Shown: piece after piece, positions 1 through 8,896 of the stretch
Numbering within the stretch: the first letter of the stretch is position 1
Layout: every line of letters begins with the position of its first letter
DNA from: CAVWDU01 sp963840725
Lineage (GTDB): Bacteria > Pseudomonadota > Gammaproteobacteria > Pseudomonadales > Halieaceae
Length of the DNA: 64,000 nt
Direction: 5' to 3'
NCBI GenBank assembly: GCA_963840725.1
Contig: CAWIZY010000016.1
Coordinates: 248,001-312,000, forward strand
Notes under the pieces: generated by a model
Seen by the model: the letters and a program-made list of their open reading frames with translations, nothing else
What the model was told of the DNA's origin: nothing
Database searches by the model: none
Position numbers and translations under genes: made by a program

Positions 1-919
1 GCGGTATAAGCTGATCGTAGAACAACACCTGACTATCGTTGCGCTCATCAATTTTGGCCAGTTTACGCCAGGTAGTGCGCAACACCGATGAAATGCGATC
101 GGGGTCCGGGTAGCTAACCAGCGAGTAGTACTGCAGTTCAGAAGGCAGCGGGTTGGCCGCCAGCCAATCCTTGCGGCGCTCGGGTGTCATGCTGGCCAGC
201 CCTTGCCCGTCGCCTTCGTCACAATCTGCATTGGGCCATAGCGTGAGCAACTCCAGTTGTGACTGGGTCGCACTATTGGCCAGCGGAGAACCCCCGATGG
301 AGCCCGCCAGGCTGACCACAGCTGTGACATGCGGCACGATCTCGGGATACTCTGCCACCGCCCGCAGCACATCGGGGCCCCCTTTGGAGTAGCCGGCCAA
401 TACCAACTCCCGTTCTGGCTCGCGCTCGGCAAATGCTACGACCCAGTCACGAATCTGCCGTGCATTCACCGCGCCACTGGACAGTGCATCAACACTGACC
501 GTATGGCCGTCGTAACCAAACCGGCGCAGATTATCCATGCCAGTCGTAGCTGGCTCCAGCCAGTGAGCCACGCAGTTCCAGCCCACACCGGGTACGAAGG
601 CGATGGTAATAGGCCGCTGGGCTTGCTCCAGAGGCACGGGCAATCCGCTGCCCTCGGGCTCCTGACCGACGCGGGTCAGGGCGCGGGCACAGGGACGAAT
701 ATCGGGCAATTCCTCTGCGCGGGCATCCAGCACTGCACAAAATATCTCGCGAAAGCGGCCGCGCTGGTCTTCCACCCCCGCTGCGGCAAGGGGCAGCATT
801 ACCAGCGGTGCACTGTCAGTGGTGTAGGGCATCAGATTGGATGAACAGCCAGGGAGACACGCGGCCAGCACACAGAGCGCCAATCCACCAGTCTTCGACC
901 TCAAGCCTTTTACATTCAC
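1..919 (-). CDS. Lipoprotein with alpha/beta-hydrolase fold (3' end outside window)
   Basis: I read an open frame from a GTG at 919 (ribosome-binding site AGGAGGT just upstream) to the left edge, 306 codons without a stop. The N-terminus has a few basic residues, a hydrophobic stretch and the lipobox LPGC, so it is predicted to be a lipid-anchored envelope protein. Around residue 170 there is GYSKGG, a G-x-S-x-G nucleophile elbow, preceded by a beta-strand (ELVLAG), as in alpha/beta hydrolases, lipases and esterases. VPGVGWNC near residue 100 could form the oxyanion side. The C-terminus, including the catalytic His, lies outside. Substrate unknown. Codon use looks like the neighbours. Confidence 0.75.
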   Translation of the reverse strand, partial: MNVKGLRSKTGGLALCVLAACLPGCSSNLMPYTTDSAPLVMLPLAAAGVEDQRGRFREIFCAVLDARAEELPDIRPCARALTRVGQEPEGSGLPVPLEQAQRPITIAFVPGVGWNCVAHWLEPATTGMDNLRRFGYDGHTVSVDALSSGAVNARQIRDWVVAFAEREPERELVLAGYSKGGPDVLRAVAEYPEIVPHVTAVVSLAGSIGGSPLANSATQSQLELLTLWPNADCDEGDGQGLASMTPERRKDWLAANPLPSELQYYSLVSYPDPDRISSVLRTTWRKLAKIDERNDSQVLFYDQLIP

Positions 920-945
920 GTCTACCTCCTGACAGATCTGGCGCA

Positions 946-1395
946 TTACAACCAGCGCCTCACCCGCTGACAGTAGGCCTCAAATTCATCAGGAAACAGC
1001 TGTCGTAACAGCAGTTCCTCGGGTCGGATATAGCGGAATTCAACGATCACCGCAAACAGCAGCGGAATAGCCAGGGCATTGGCTGCCCCCACGGTGATCG
1101 CGGTGCCCAACAGCACAGCCACCATACCGAGATACATGGGATTGCGAGTAAAGCGATACACCCCGCTGGTTACCAAAGCCGTGACGTTCTTGAACGGCAC
1201 CAGGTCGGTACCGGCTTGCTTGAACAGACCGCCGGCGAGGACCAGCAAGGCCAGACCCGACAGAATTACCGCAGCACCCACCAGCTGCGCAACCAGCCCG
1301 GTATAACGCCACCCGGGAGCCAGTTTGTCCAGGGCAAAAATAGACACCAGGCCGAGCAGAAGCCATACGGGAGGGTAAATGATACGTCTGGGCAT
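946..1395 (-). CDS. Isoprenylcysteine carboxyl methyltransferase (ICMT/PEMT)-family membrane protein
   Basis: 149 residues with about four hydrophobic segments. The C-terminal half has the family signature: SGVYRFTRNPMYLGM followed by a membrane segment and RPEE, the region that binds S-adenosylmethionine in ICMT-like and phospholipid-methyltransferase-like enzymes. Bacterial members are common, and their methyl acceptors are mostly unknown (small lipids, cysteines or phospholipid headgroups). It lies 18 bp downstream of the ZIP transporter gene on the same strand, so the two may share a transcript. The family is well supported; the substrate cannot be told from sequence. Confidence 0.85.
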   Translation of the reverse strand: MPRRIIYPPVWLLLGLVSIFALDKLAPGWRYTGLVAQLVGAAVILSGLALLVLAGGLFKQAGTDLVPFKNVTALVTSGVYRFTRNPMYLGMVAVLLGTAITVGAANALAIPLLFAVIVEFRYIRPEELLLRQLFPDEFEAYCQRVRRWL

Positions 1396-1413
1396 TCAGG
1401 GCTCTCCGGCAGA

Positions 1414-2277
1414 TCAACTCGCGCCTGCATGCAGGCTCACAGGTTCAAGGTTGCCCAAACCATAGGCCAGCAGGATACCAACGATAAACGCCAGCGTCAG
1501 CCGGATTCGGTCGTGGCTATGGAAGTGCACCTCCGGCAGCAAATCGCTCAACGCAATACAAACAAAAGCACCCGCTGAAAATGCCAGCGCGACACCGACA
1601 AAGTACTCCCTGGAACCGCTCATCAGGTCCACTCCGTAGTAAAACAACAGCGCACCCAGCGGGCACATCAGGGCAAATACCAGATTAGCGCCCAACTGCC
1701 AACGTCGGCTCCAGCCACCGGCCTGCATAATGCTGGTAATCGAGAGCGCATCCAGCGGTTTATGCAGCAGTATTGCCAGGAACACACCGATGCCCAGTAA
1801 TCCCAGGTGGTCATCTGCTGCCAGCTCACCCTGCATCATAGCGCCCAGGGCGACACCGTCGATCAGGGTATGTAAGCCCAGACCCAGTGCGATCCCAACC
1901 CACCCCAAAGATTGTGTAGGCACCTCGGTGCTGTGTTCGTGTCCACAGTCGCCGCCGTCGCCCTGGGCGCTATCCTGCATAGCGAACTCATGCTGGTGGA
2001 AATGGAACATTCGCAACAACAGCAGCATCACGATCAGGCCGATCATCATCCACCACACCGACACATCCACCGCATCGGGTACCGCGAGGCTGGCAATGCT
2101 GTGGGGCAGCAAGTGATAAAACGCCACCCCCAGCATCAAGCCGGCGACGAAGCTCATGACCGTCTGGGTGCGGGTGTGCGTCATATTCACCCAGCTGGGC
2201 AGCAGGCCCCCGACCAGCGAAAACAGCGCGATAGCAATACAGTAGACGATCAGCAGAAGCGAGGGCGATGTGGTCAT
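1414..2277 (-). CDS. ZIP-family divalent metal transporter
   Basis: 287 residues, about eight hydrophobic segments. Between segments 3 and 4 is a cytosolic-type metal loop rich in His, Asp and Cys (HFHQHEF ... GDCGHEHS). Segment 4 contains HTLIDGVALGAM and segment 5 HKPLDALS, matching the paired metal-site helices of ZIP proteins but with Asp where most members have Glu (HNxxEG, HExPE). ZIP proteins move zinc, iron or manganese into the cytosol. I chose ATG 2277 (MTTSPSLLL) because it starts directly before the first membrane segment; an upstream start at 2322 would add a basic Cys-rich tail (CRCCE) and is less likely. Confidence 0.82.
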   Translation of the reverse strand: MTTSPSLLLIVYCIAIALFSLVGGLLPSWVNMTHTRTQTVMSFVAGLMLGVAFYHLLPHSIASLAVPDAVDVSVWWMMIGLIVMLLLLRMFHFHQHEFAMQDSAQGDGGDCGHEHSTEVPTQSLGWVGIALGLGLHTLIDGVALGAMMQGELAADDHLGLLGIGVFLAILLHKPLDALSITSIMQAGGWSRRWQLGANLVFALMCPLGALLFYYGVDLMSGSREYFVGVALAFSAGAFVCIALSDLLPEVHFHSHDRIRLTLAFIVGILLAYGLGNLEPVSLHAGAS

Positions 2278-2332
2278 GACTGGCGCTTCACAGCAGCGGC
2301 AAAGGCGGCGATTATTCCACACATAGCGACGA

Positions 2333-2719
2333 TCAAGCCAGTACGACCCATAGCAGATAGACCCCCAGCCCGAGCGCAGGCAGCAGCACCAGTCGCGCCA
2401 TCCAGGGCGACAGCGCTTGCAACCATCGCGCCAGGCGACGAGCGGCGGAGCGCGACAACACCACCAGGCCCAGTCCGCACAGCACCAGCAGCCAGCCTAT
2501 CGCCTCGACCGATTGCGGCTGCACAGTTGCGAGGCAGGCAGCGAGCAGAGCGGCACCCGCCAGCAAGCTGATGAGGAAGGCCGCGTAGAGCCAGTTGCTG
2601 CCCAGCACCCGGCCGACTATCCCCGCCATCGGTTGCCGCTTCAGCAGCAGCGGCAGACTCGCGGCAATAAGGATTACCCCGGTGGTGATTATCGCGGTGA
2701 CAGCCACCCACTCAGCCAC
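2333..2719 (-). CDS. Small integral membrane protein of unknown function
   Basis: 128 residues with three to four predicted membrane helices: residues ~5-25, 42-65, 72-90 and 107-127, the last ending the protein (YLLWVVLA). A basic patch (RSAARRLARWLQ) separates the third and fourth helices. I recognise no family. It sits 55 bp upstream of the ZIP transporter start on the same strand and may be its operon partner. Composition matches the flanking genes. Confidence 0.6.
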   Translation of the reverse strand: MAEWVAVTAIITTGVILIAASLPLLLKRQPMAGIVGRVLGSNWLYAAFLISLLAGAALLAACLATVQPQSVEAIGWLLVLCGLGLVVLSRSAARRLARWLQALSPWMARLVLLPALGLGVYLLWVVLA

Positions 2720-2767
2720 GTTTCATTCTCCCGGATTTATTTGTCACTGTGGCCCACCCTATCGGAC

Positions 2768-3889
2768 TCAGACCAGCACCAGGTTGTCCCGGTGGATCAG
2801 TTCAGCATCGCCTCGATAACCGAGTTGTTGTTCTATCTGGTCAGACGGAAGGCCCATGATCCGCCGCGCTTCCTCGACGCTGTAGTTTGCTAGCCCGCGG
2901 GCGATCTCTCTACCGCCGGAATCCCGACAGGACACCATGTCACCGCGCTGAAAATCGCCGCTGACCGAACGCACACCGACGGGCAGCAAGCTGCGACCTG
3001 ACTCCAGCACGACCTGCACGGCACCATCGTCCAGCTCCAGGCTGCCCTGGATCTGCACCATACCGGCCAGCCATTGCTTGCGGGCCCGGTGCGGCCGGTT
3101 ACCAGTGCGCAGCCAGGTACCAACTGCGTCCCCGCGCGTGACTCTGGCCACGATAGAAGGCTCTCTGCCCCCCGCTATGACTGTCTCGGTACCAGACCGG
3201 GCCGCCAAACGTGCCGCCCGCAACTTGGTGACCATACCTCCCCGTCCCAATTTACCGCCCTCGCCCGCCATCTGATCCAGCGCCGGGTTGTGAACGTCGC
3301 TCTCGCCAACCAGCTCTGCTGTGGGCACACTGCGCGGGTCCTCGCGGTAGAGACCCGCCTGATCCGTCAGCAGCAGCAGTGCATCTGCATCGATCAGGTT
3401 GGCAACCAGGGCTGCCAGGGTATCGTTGTCGCCGAATCGAATTTCATCGGTGACCACGGTATCGTTCTCGTTGACCACCGGCAGCACACCCAGCTGCAGC
3501 AGCGCGTTGAGAGTGCTGCGGGCATTCAGATAACGATCCCGGGCTATCACATCATCGTGTCCCAGCAGGATCTGGGCGGTAATAATCTCGTGCTGCCTGA
3601 AGGCGTTCTCATAGCTCTGCACCAGTACTGACTGTCCAACAGCTGCAGCCGCCTGGAGGTCGTGCAGCATCGTGGGCCTTTGCGCCCAGCCAAGCCGCAC
3701 CAGCCCCGCTGCGACAGCGCCGCTGGAGACAAGAACGACCTCGCAATCCCGCTCCCGCAATGCCGCCAGTTGTGCCACCAGGTTCTCAATGACGGCGTGG
3801 TCCAGCCCCCTACCGTCATCGGTAAGCAGGGCGCTGCCCACCTTAACCACCCAGCGCCGACTGCGGCTGATATCGGTGCGGCTCTCCAT
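2768..3889 (-). CDS. proB: Glutamate 5-kinase
   Basis: Phosphorylates L-glutamate to glutamyl-5-phosphate, the first step of proline synthesis, in the cytosol. 373 residues, the usual length of the two-domain enzyme. The amino-acid-kinase domain begins WVVKVGSALL; later come SSGAVAAG, NENDTV and a Gly-rich GKLGRGGMVTK segment of the nucleotide site. From about residue 285 a PUA domain follows. The ATG overlaps the obgE stop codon (ATGA), so translation is probably coupled to obgE. No proA is seen nearby. Confidence 0.96.
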   Translation of the reverse strand: MESRTDISRSRRWVVKVGSALLTDDGRGLDHAVIENLVAQLAALRERDCEVVLVSSGAVAAGLVRLGWAQRPTMLHDLQAAAAVGQSVLVQSYENAFRQHEIITAQILLGHDDVIARDRYLNARSTLNALLQLGVLPVVNENDTVVTDEIRFGDNDTLAALVANLIDADALLLLTDQAGLYREDPRSVPTAELVGESDVHNPALDQMAGEGGKLGRGGMVTKLRAARLAARSGTETVIAGGREPSIVARVTRGDAVGTWLRTGNRPHRARKQWLAGMVQIQGSLELDDGAVQVVLESGRSLLPVGVRSVSGDFQRGDMVSCRDSGGREIARGLANYSVEEARRIMGLPSDQIEQQLGYRGDAELIHRDNLVLV

Positions 3890-5088
3890 CAGGGTGCGTA
3901 TTCGACCTCGACGTCATCGTCGTCATCGTCATCTGACGGCTCATCTGTACCGCGCGCCGCACGGGCCTCTGCCCTGCGCAGAGATCGTAGATGAGAGATT
4001 CGCTCCCTGGCCTCGGCCTGCATCTGCATCTGCCGCTGCTCTTCAAGTTCCGCCAATTCCGGGTCTGCCGCTTCCTCGACACGAATACCCTCCAGCCGGA
4101 TCATCAGATCCTGACACAGCTCCCGGGTGCCCTGTTTGCGAATGGCGGCAGTCTCGTAGACCGGCCCCTGCCAATCCAGCGCCGCGAGCACCGCATCGCG
4201 CTGCTCGGCCCAGGTATCCGCATCCAAGAGATCCATTTTGTTCAGCACCAGCCAACATTCACGTTGGGCCAGGGTTGCGCTGAATCGCTGCAGTTCGTTC
4301 CTGATCGCCACCGCAGCCTCGGCCGGATCGCTGCCGTCAAACGGAGCCATATCGATGATGTGCAAGAGAATCCGATTGCGCGTGAGGTGTTTGAGAAACC
4401 GCACACCCAGGCCGGCGCCATCGGCGGCGCCCTCGATCAAGCCCGGAATGTCGGCGATAACGAAGCTGCGGTGCGCTTCTACTTTCACCACCCCCAGGTT
4501 GGGAACCAGCGTTGTGAACGGGTAATCGGCGACCTTCGGCTGGGCTGCTGAGACAGCGCGAATAAATGTCGATTTGCCCGCATTGGGAAGGCCCAGCAGG
4601 CCAACGTCCGCCAACACCTTGAGCTCCAGCTTGAGGTTTCGCTGCTCGCCCTCTGTTCCTGGCGAGGTCTGTCTCGGCGCACGGTTAGTACTGGACTTGA
4701 AACGGGTATTCCCCAATCCGTGGAACCCACCCCGGGCGACCACAATCTGCTGACCAGCCACGGAAAGATCGCCCAGAATCTCAGCCGTGTCCTCATCCAG
4801 AATAGTCGTGCCCACCGGCACTTTGAGCACCAGATCTTCGCCGCTCTTACCGGTGCAATTGCGACCGCGGCCGGATTCGCCGTTTTCAGCCCGGAAGCTG
4901 CGTTGGAAACGGTAGTCGACCATGGTATTCAAGGCGCTGTCCGCCTCCATGATCACCGAGCCGCCATCGCCACCATCGCCACCATCGGGGCCGCCCTTGG
5001 CAACGTATTTTTCCCGCCGAAAACTGAGGCTACCGTTACCGCCATTGCCGGCAAACACTCTGATGCTGGCCTCATCTACAAACTTCAT
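3889..5088 (-). CDS. obgE: Obg-family GTPase ObgE/CgtA
   Basis: Ribosome-associated GTPase acting in 50S assembly and the stringent response. 399 residues: Gly-rich Obg fold (1-158, starting MKFVDEASIRVFAGNGGNG), then the G domain with G1 GLPNAGKS, G3 DIPGLIEGA and G4 NKMD. The C-terminal tail is charged and ends in a run of seven Asp followed by VEVEYAP; tails of this kind vary between species. It follows rplU-rpmA after a terminator-like hairpin and overlaps proB by one base. Confidence 0.97.
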   Translation of the reverse strand: MKFVDEASIRVFAGNGGNGSLSFRREKYVAKGGPDGGDGGDGGSVIMEADSALNTMVDYRFQRSFRAENGESGRGRNCTGKSGEDLVLKVPVGTTILDEDTAEILGDLSVAGQQIVVARGGFHGLGNTRFKSSTNRAPRQTSPGTEGEQRNLKLELKVLADVGLLGLPNAGKSTFIRAVSAAQPKVADYPFTTLVPNLGVVKVEAHRSFVIADIPGLIEGAADGAGLGVRFLKHLTRNRILLHIIDMAPFDGSDPAEAAVAIRNELQRFSATLAQRECWLVLNKMDLLDADTWAEQRDAVLAALDWQGPVYETAAIRKQGTRELCQDLMIRLEGIRVEEAADPELAELEEQRQMQMQAEARERISHLRSLRRAEARAARGTDEPSDDDDDDDVEVEYAP

Positions 5089-5149
5089 GGCTCTATCCCG
5101 CTGTTGTTCATGGGCCTGTCGACAGCCTTCCCCGGCAGGTTCGCCACCG

Positions 5150-5181
5150 AAAAAAAAGCCCCGTCACAAGACGAGGCTTTC
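5150..5181 (-). terminator. Intrinsic terminator after rpmA
   Basis: On the minus strand a 10-bp stem (AAGCCTCGTC / GACGGGGCTT, one G-U pair) with a 4-base loop is followed by a run of eight T. It sits 22 bp after the rpmA stop, so it should end or attenuate rplU-rpmA transcription before obgE. Readthrough probably supplies obgE-proB. Confidence 0.85.
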
Positions 5182-5202
5182 TCGAGGTCCTGAGCGACGC
5201 TG

Positions 5203-5460
5203 TCAGGCGCTGACGACCTGCACATACTTGCGGCTTTTCGGGCCCTTGACCATAAACTCTACCTTACCGTCTACGGTGGCAAACAAGGTATGGTCTTTGC
5301 CGATACCCACGTTTTCACCCGCGTGGAAACGCGTGCCACGCTGACGGACAATAATGCTGCCCGCGGAGACTTCTTCCCCTCCGAACCGCTTGACACCGAG
5401 TCGTTTGCTCTCGGAATCGCGTCCGTTCCGGGTACTACCGCCTGCTTTCTTATGCGCCAT
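5203..5460 (-). CDS. rpmA: 50S ribosomal protein L27
   Basis: 85 residues, full length. Begins MAHKKAGGSTRNGRDS, the flexible N-terminal arm that reaches the peptidyl-transferase centre; no cleavable N-terminal extension of the Firmicutes type. The core KRFGGEEVSAGSIIVRQRG is characteristic. It lies 15 bp after rplU, the standard pairing, and is followed by a terminator. Confidence 0.98.
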   Translation of the reverse strand: MAHKKAGGSTRNGRDSESKRLGVKRFGGEEVSAGSIIVRQRGTRFHAGENVGIGKDHTLFATVDGKVEFMVKGPKSRKYVQVVSA

Positions 5461-5475
5461 GAATCACTCCTCCTG

Positions 5476-5784
5476 TTACGCCGAAATACCGGTGATCTTC
5501 ACCTCGGTGAACCACTGCCGGTGTCCGGTTTCTCTCCGGTAGTGCTTACGACGATTGAACTTAATGACCTTCACTTTCTTGTGGCGACCCTGTGATACCA
5601 CTTCGGCCGTCACCTTACCGCCTTCTACCAACGGCGTCCCGATACGAACGTTATCGCCGCCGATCATTAGAACCCGGTCGAATTCCAGCGTCTCGCCAGT
5701 CGCGGCCTCGATTTTCTCCAGCTTGAGGGTCTCGCCCTCAACAACACGGTGCTGCTTGCCACCGCTTTCAATCACTGCGTACAT
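5476..5784 (-). CDS. rplU: 50S ribosomal protein L21
   Basis: 102 residues from ATG 5784 (MYAVIESGGKQHRV), the start conserved in the family; an in-frame ATG at 5802 would add six residues absent from homologues and would cover the Shine-Dalgarno region (GGAGA). L21 binds 23S rRNA near the L20 site. First gene of rplU-rpmA, divergent from ispB exactly as in E. coli and Pseudomonas. Confidence 0.96.
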   Translation of the reverse strand: MYAVIESGGKQHRVVEGETLKLEKIEAATGETLEFDRVLMIGGDNVRIGTPLVEGGKVTAEVVSQGRHKKVKVIKFNRRKHYRRETGHRQWFTEVKITGISA

Positions 5785-6063
5785 CGTTTTCTCTCCGTTC
5801 AATTAGCCTGCTCGCATTCGTGTAACATCTCTTCAATAAACAAGAGGGCAGAGCCAGGCACAAACAGTGTATAAAAGCCTGCCCGACACCAGCGCACAGC
5901 CGGGTTGGACAGAGGGCGGCGATTCTACTGAAATCAGGCGGGCGGAGCAAGGCTTATTTGCCGGTCTTTCAAGGCCAGGGCGGGCACGGCGACAGGGGCT
6001 GAGGCGGCGCGAGTGCGGGCATCATCAGCAACCGGTACAGCCGGGGGTTTAACAACGGCCGTC

Positions 6064-6128
6064 GCTACCGCGCGCCTGCTACCGCGCGCCTGCTACCGCG
6101 CGCCTGCTACCGCGCGCCTGCTACCGCG
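6064..6128. repeat. 14-bp tandem repeat (GCTACCGCGCGCCT), 4.6 copies
   Basis: Four identical copies of GCTACCGCGCGCCT and a partial fifth lie in the 409-bp gap between rplU and ispB (5785-6193), just upstream of the ispB promoter. The rest of the gap (5785-6063) shows no open frame, tRNA or hairpin that I can support; it must hold the rplU promoter, which I could not place. Confidence 0.95.
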
Positions 6129-6132
6129 TACC

Positions 6133-6161
6133 TTGACACCCCGGCGAGTGCACCATAGCAT
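6133..6161 (+). promoter_or_regulatory. Sigma-70 promoter of ispB
   Basis: TTGACA (6133-6138), 17-bp spacer, TAGCAT (6156-6161). The predicted start of transcription near 6168 gives a leader of about 26 bases before the ispB ATG. It directly follows the 14-bp tandem repeat. Confidence 0.7.
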
Positions 6162-6193
6162 GCGCGGGCACTTTACACCCTGTCATTACTTCT

Positions 6194-7156
6194 ATGCAGA
6201 ACATTCGCGCCAAGGTCGCCAGCGAGTTCGATCAGGTCAATCGCCTGATCGTGGATCAGCTCCACTCCAACGTGGCCATGGTCGAGAACGTCGGCCACTA
6301 TATAGTCGATGCGGGCGGCAAACGGCTGCGTCCGCTGCTGGTCCTGTTGACCGGAGCCGCACTGGGGCCCGTCAGCCCCGGGCATATCAAGTTCGCTGCC
6401 ATCATTGAGTTTATTCATACCGCAACATTGCTCCATGACGACGTCGTCGATATTTCAAGCCTGCGACGCGGCCGGCCTACGGCCAATGCGGAATTCGGCA
6501 ATGCCCCTTCGGTACTGGTTGGTGATTTTCTCTACACCCGGGCGTTTCAGCTTATGGTCCAGCTGGACGATATGGGCATCCTGCGGCACATGGCAGACAC
6601 CACCAATGTGATCGCGGAGGGAGAAGTGCTGCAACTGACCCGAGCCGGCGATCCGGACACTTCCGAAGAACAGTATCTCGATGTGATCATGCGCAAGACC
6701 GCTGTGCTGTTCGCCGCCGGCTGTTACGGCGCCGCGCGGCTCAGCGGTGAATCCGAAGCCAGCAGTGAGCGACTGCGCACGTTTGGCCTCAACCTGGGCA
6801 TTGCCTTCCAGCTGATCGACGACGCGCTGGATTATGAAGGTGATGCGGCGACCATGGGCAAAAACGTGGGTGACGACCTCACCGAGGGCAAACCGACACT
6901 GCCGCTGATTCATACCCTCCGCAATGGCGACGCCGGGGAGCGCACCCTGGTGAGGGAGGCGATCAGCAGCAAGAGTTCAGAGCAAATCGACACGGTCCTG
7001 GCCGCGGTAACGCGCTGTGGTTCGCTTTCCTACACCCGCGAAAGGGCCCGACACTACCAGCAACTGGCCCTGGAGCAACTCCAGCACCTGCCCCCCAGCC
7101 AATGGCGAGACGCTCTGACCGAAATAGCCGACCTGTCCGTTAACCGGGACCGCTGA
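6194..7156 (+). CDS. ispB: Octaprenyl/polyprenyl diphosphate synthase
   Basis: Trans-type long-chain prenyl transferase that builds the ubiquinone side chain from farnesyl diphosphate and isopentenyl diphosphate. 320 residues. Seen: GGKRLRP substrate site, first Asp-rich motif LLHDDVVD (DDxxD), then GDFLYTRAF, and second Asp-rich motif QLIDDALDY. Divergent from rplU as in many Gammaproteobacteria. Chain length of the product cannot be read from the sequence. Confidence 0.95.
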   Translation: MQNIRAKVASEFDQVNRLIVDQLHSNVAMVENVGHYIVDAGGKRLRPLLVLLTGAALGPVSPGHIKFAAIIEFIHTATLLHDDVVDISSLRRGRPTANAEFGNAPSVLVGDFLYTRAFQLMVQLDDMGILRHMADTTNVIAEGEVLQLTRAGDPDTSEEQYLDVIMRKTAVLFAAGCYGAARLSGESEASSERLRTFGLNLGIAFQLIDDALDYEGDAATMGKNVGDDLTEGKPTLPLIHTLRNGDAGERTLVREAISSKSSEQIDTVLAAVTRCGSLSYTRERARHYQQLALEQLQHLPPSQWRDALTEIADLSVNRDR

Positions 7157-7188
7157 CCCGGACGCCCGGTACAACCGCGGTTCACAGA

Positions 7189-7217
7189 TTGCACAGCAGC
7201 TGGCCGCTGCTTATACT
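7189..7217 (+). promoter_or_regulatory. Sigma-70 promoter of pgi
   Basis: TTGCAC (7189-7194), 17-bp spacer, TATACT (7212-7217), about 35 bp upstream of the pgi ATG. No regulator site is evident. Confidence 0.6.
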
Positions 7218-7252
7218 CACGCTGATTCCCAGCCCTCTACACTGGCCGCTCA

Positions 7253-8896
7253 ATGACTTCGCCCGTGATCCTTGCTTCCTTACCCGCATTCCCTCTACTG
7301 GAACAACAGGCCAGCCTGTTGCAGACCGCTTCAGTCACTGAACTGTTTGCCCAGGACCCGACGCGAGGTGTCGATTTCACCCTGCGGGCGGGCGATCTGG
7401 CGCTGGACTACTCCAAGCACCTGCTCACTCGGCCCGCAAGGGCGCTGCTGTGGCAATTGGCTGAACAGGCCGCAATGCCCGCCCGCATTGAGGCCCTGAT
7501 GCAGGGTGCCACCGTCAACAACACGGAGAACCGGCCCGCCCTGCACACCCTGCTGCGCGCACCCCGGTCGCCGGGCCCTTCACTGGACGAGGATTTCGAG
7601 GCGGTTCTGGCCACTCGACGCCGCATGCAAAGCCTGGCAGAGCGAATCCACCGCGGCGATCAACGCGGGTTCAGCGGTCAGGTCATTACCGATGTGGTCA
7701 ATATTGGCATCGGGGGCTCCGACCTGGGCCCGCGGCTGGTTACCGAGGCGCTGCAACCGTTTCACGGCGCCGTAGCCTGCCACTACGTGGCCAATGTTGA
7801 CCCGGCCGACCTGCAGAACACCTTGCTGGATCTGGATGCCCAGACGACGCTCTTTATCTTGTGTTCAAAGTCTTTTCGCACTGAAGAGACCCTTACCAAC
7901 GGCCTGGCGGCACGCGACTGGATGCTGCAGTCCGGCGCGGCTCAGGATGACCTCGACAAACACTTTCTCGCAGTCACCACCAATCTGGAGGCCGCAGCGG
8001 GATTCGGCATTCCCGCCGAAAATTGTCTGCCGATCTGGGATTGGGTCGGCGGCCGCTATTCGGTCTGGTCAGCCGTGGGCTTGAGCTGCGCGATCGCAGT
8101 GGGATGGGATCAGTTCCAGGCGTTCCTGGCGGGTGCGGCGGCCATGGACATGCACTTCAGCAGCGCACCGGCAACCGAGAATATGCCGGTAATGATGAGC
8201 CTTCTGGAGGTCTGGTACGGCCAGTTTTTCGCTGCCGGCAATCACGTAGTGCTCCCCTATGACCACAGCCTGCAGCGGTTGCCGGATTATCTGCAGCAGC
8301 TGACGATGGAGAGCAACGGCAAACGTGTCGCCAGCTCCGGTGCCAGCCTGGACCACGACACCGCGCCGATACTCTGGGGCTCCGCAGGTACCATGGGCCA
8401 GCATTCCTTCCACCAGTTGTTGCACCAGGGAACTCGTCTCTGCCCGACTGATTTCATACTTCCCATGACCACCCATACCGGTATGGGCGCGCAACACCGC
8501 CAAGTGGTCGCTAACTGTCTCGCCCAGAGTCGTACCCTGATGGTCGGTCGGTCGCTGGCGGAGGCCAGGCAGTCACTGCTGGATAGGGGGGTAGATGATC
8601 AGGAGGCAACCAGGTTGGCCCCCCACCTGGCCATGCCCGGCAGTCGACCCAACAGCCTTATCAGCATGTCTGCACTGAACCCGGGTACGCTGGGTGCGCT
8701 ATTGGCTTTGTACGAGCACCGCACATTTTGCAGTGGTCAACTCTGGGGGATAAACCCGTTCGACCAATGGGGAGTGGAGTTGGGCAAAGAAATCGGGAGC
8801 CAGGTGCTGGCGAAGCTAACAGACGAAAACCAGAACCAGCCCATGGACCCCTCCACCGAACGCCTTATCGATCAATGGCGCGCCGCACAGCGCTGA
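7253..8896 (+). CDS. pgi: Glucose-6-phosphate isomerase
   Basis: Interconverts glucose-6-phosphate and fructose-6-phosphate. 547 residues, normal for proteobacterial Pgi. Motifs in order: GIGGSDLGPRL, the sugar-phosphate-binding SKSFRTEETLTN, GGRYSVWSAVG, then MESNGK and HSFHQLLHQG carrying catalytic His/Lys-region residues. It supplies fructose-6-phosphate for the GDP-mannose route and links to the convergent algC-galU-manC genes. Its TGA and the algC TGA abut in the palindrome TGATCA, leaving no intergenic space. Confidence 0.97.
   Translation: MTSPVILASLPAFPLLEQQASLLQTASVTELFAQDPTRGVDFTLRAGDLALDYSKHLLTRPARALLWQLAEQAAMPARIEALMQGATVNNTENRPALHTLLRAPRSPGPSLDEDFEAVLATRRRMQSLAERIHRGDQRGFSGQVITDVVNIGIGGSDLGPRLVTEALQPFHGAVACHYVANVDPADLQNTLLDLDAQTTLFILCSKSFRTEETLTNGLAARDWMLQSGAAQDDLDKHFLAVTTNLEAAAGFGIPAENCLPIWDWVGGRYSVWSAVGLSCAIAVGWDQFQAFLAGAAAMDMHFSSAPATENMPVMMSLLEVWYGQFFAAGNHVVLPYDHSLQRLPDYLQQLTMESNGKRVASSGASLDHDTAPILWGSAGTMGQHSFHQLLHQGTRLCPTDFILPMTTHTGMGAQHRQVVANCLAQSRTLMVGRSLAEARQSLLDRGVDDQEATRLAPHLAMPGSRPNSLISMSALNPGTLGALLALYEHRTFCSGQLWGINPFDQWGVELGKEIGSQVLAKLTDENQNQPMDPSTERLIDQWRAAQR

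Noticed and set aside
329..844. 171-codon open frame on the plus strand at the left edge
   Set aside because: Opposite the lipoprotein hydrolase, which has a ribosome-binding site, lipobox and nucleophile motif.
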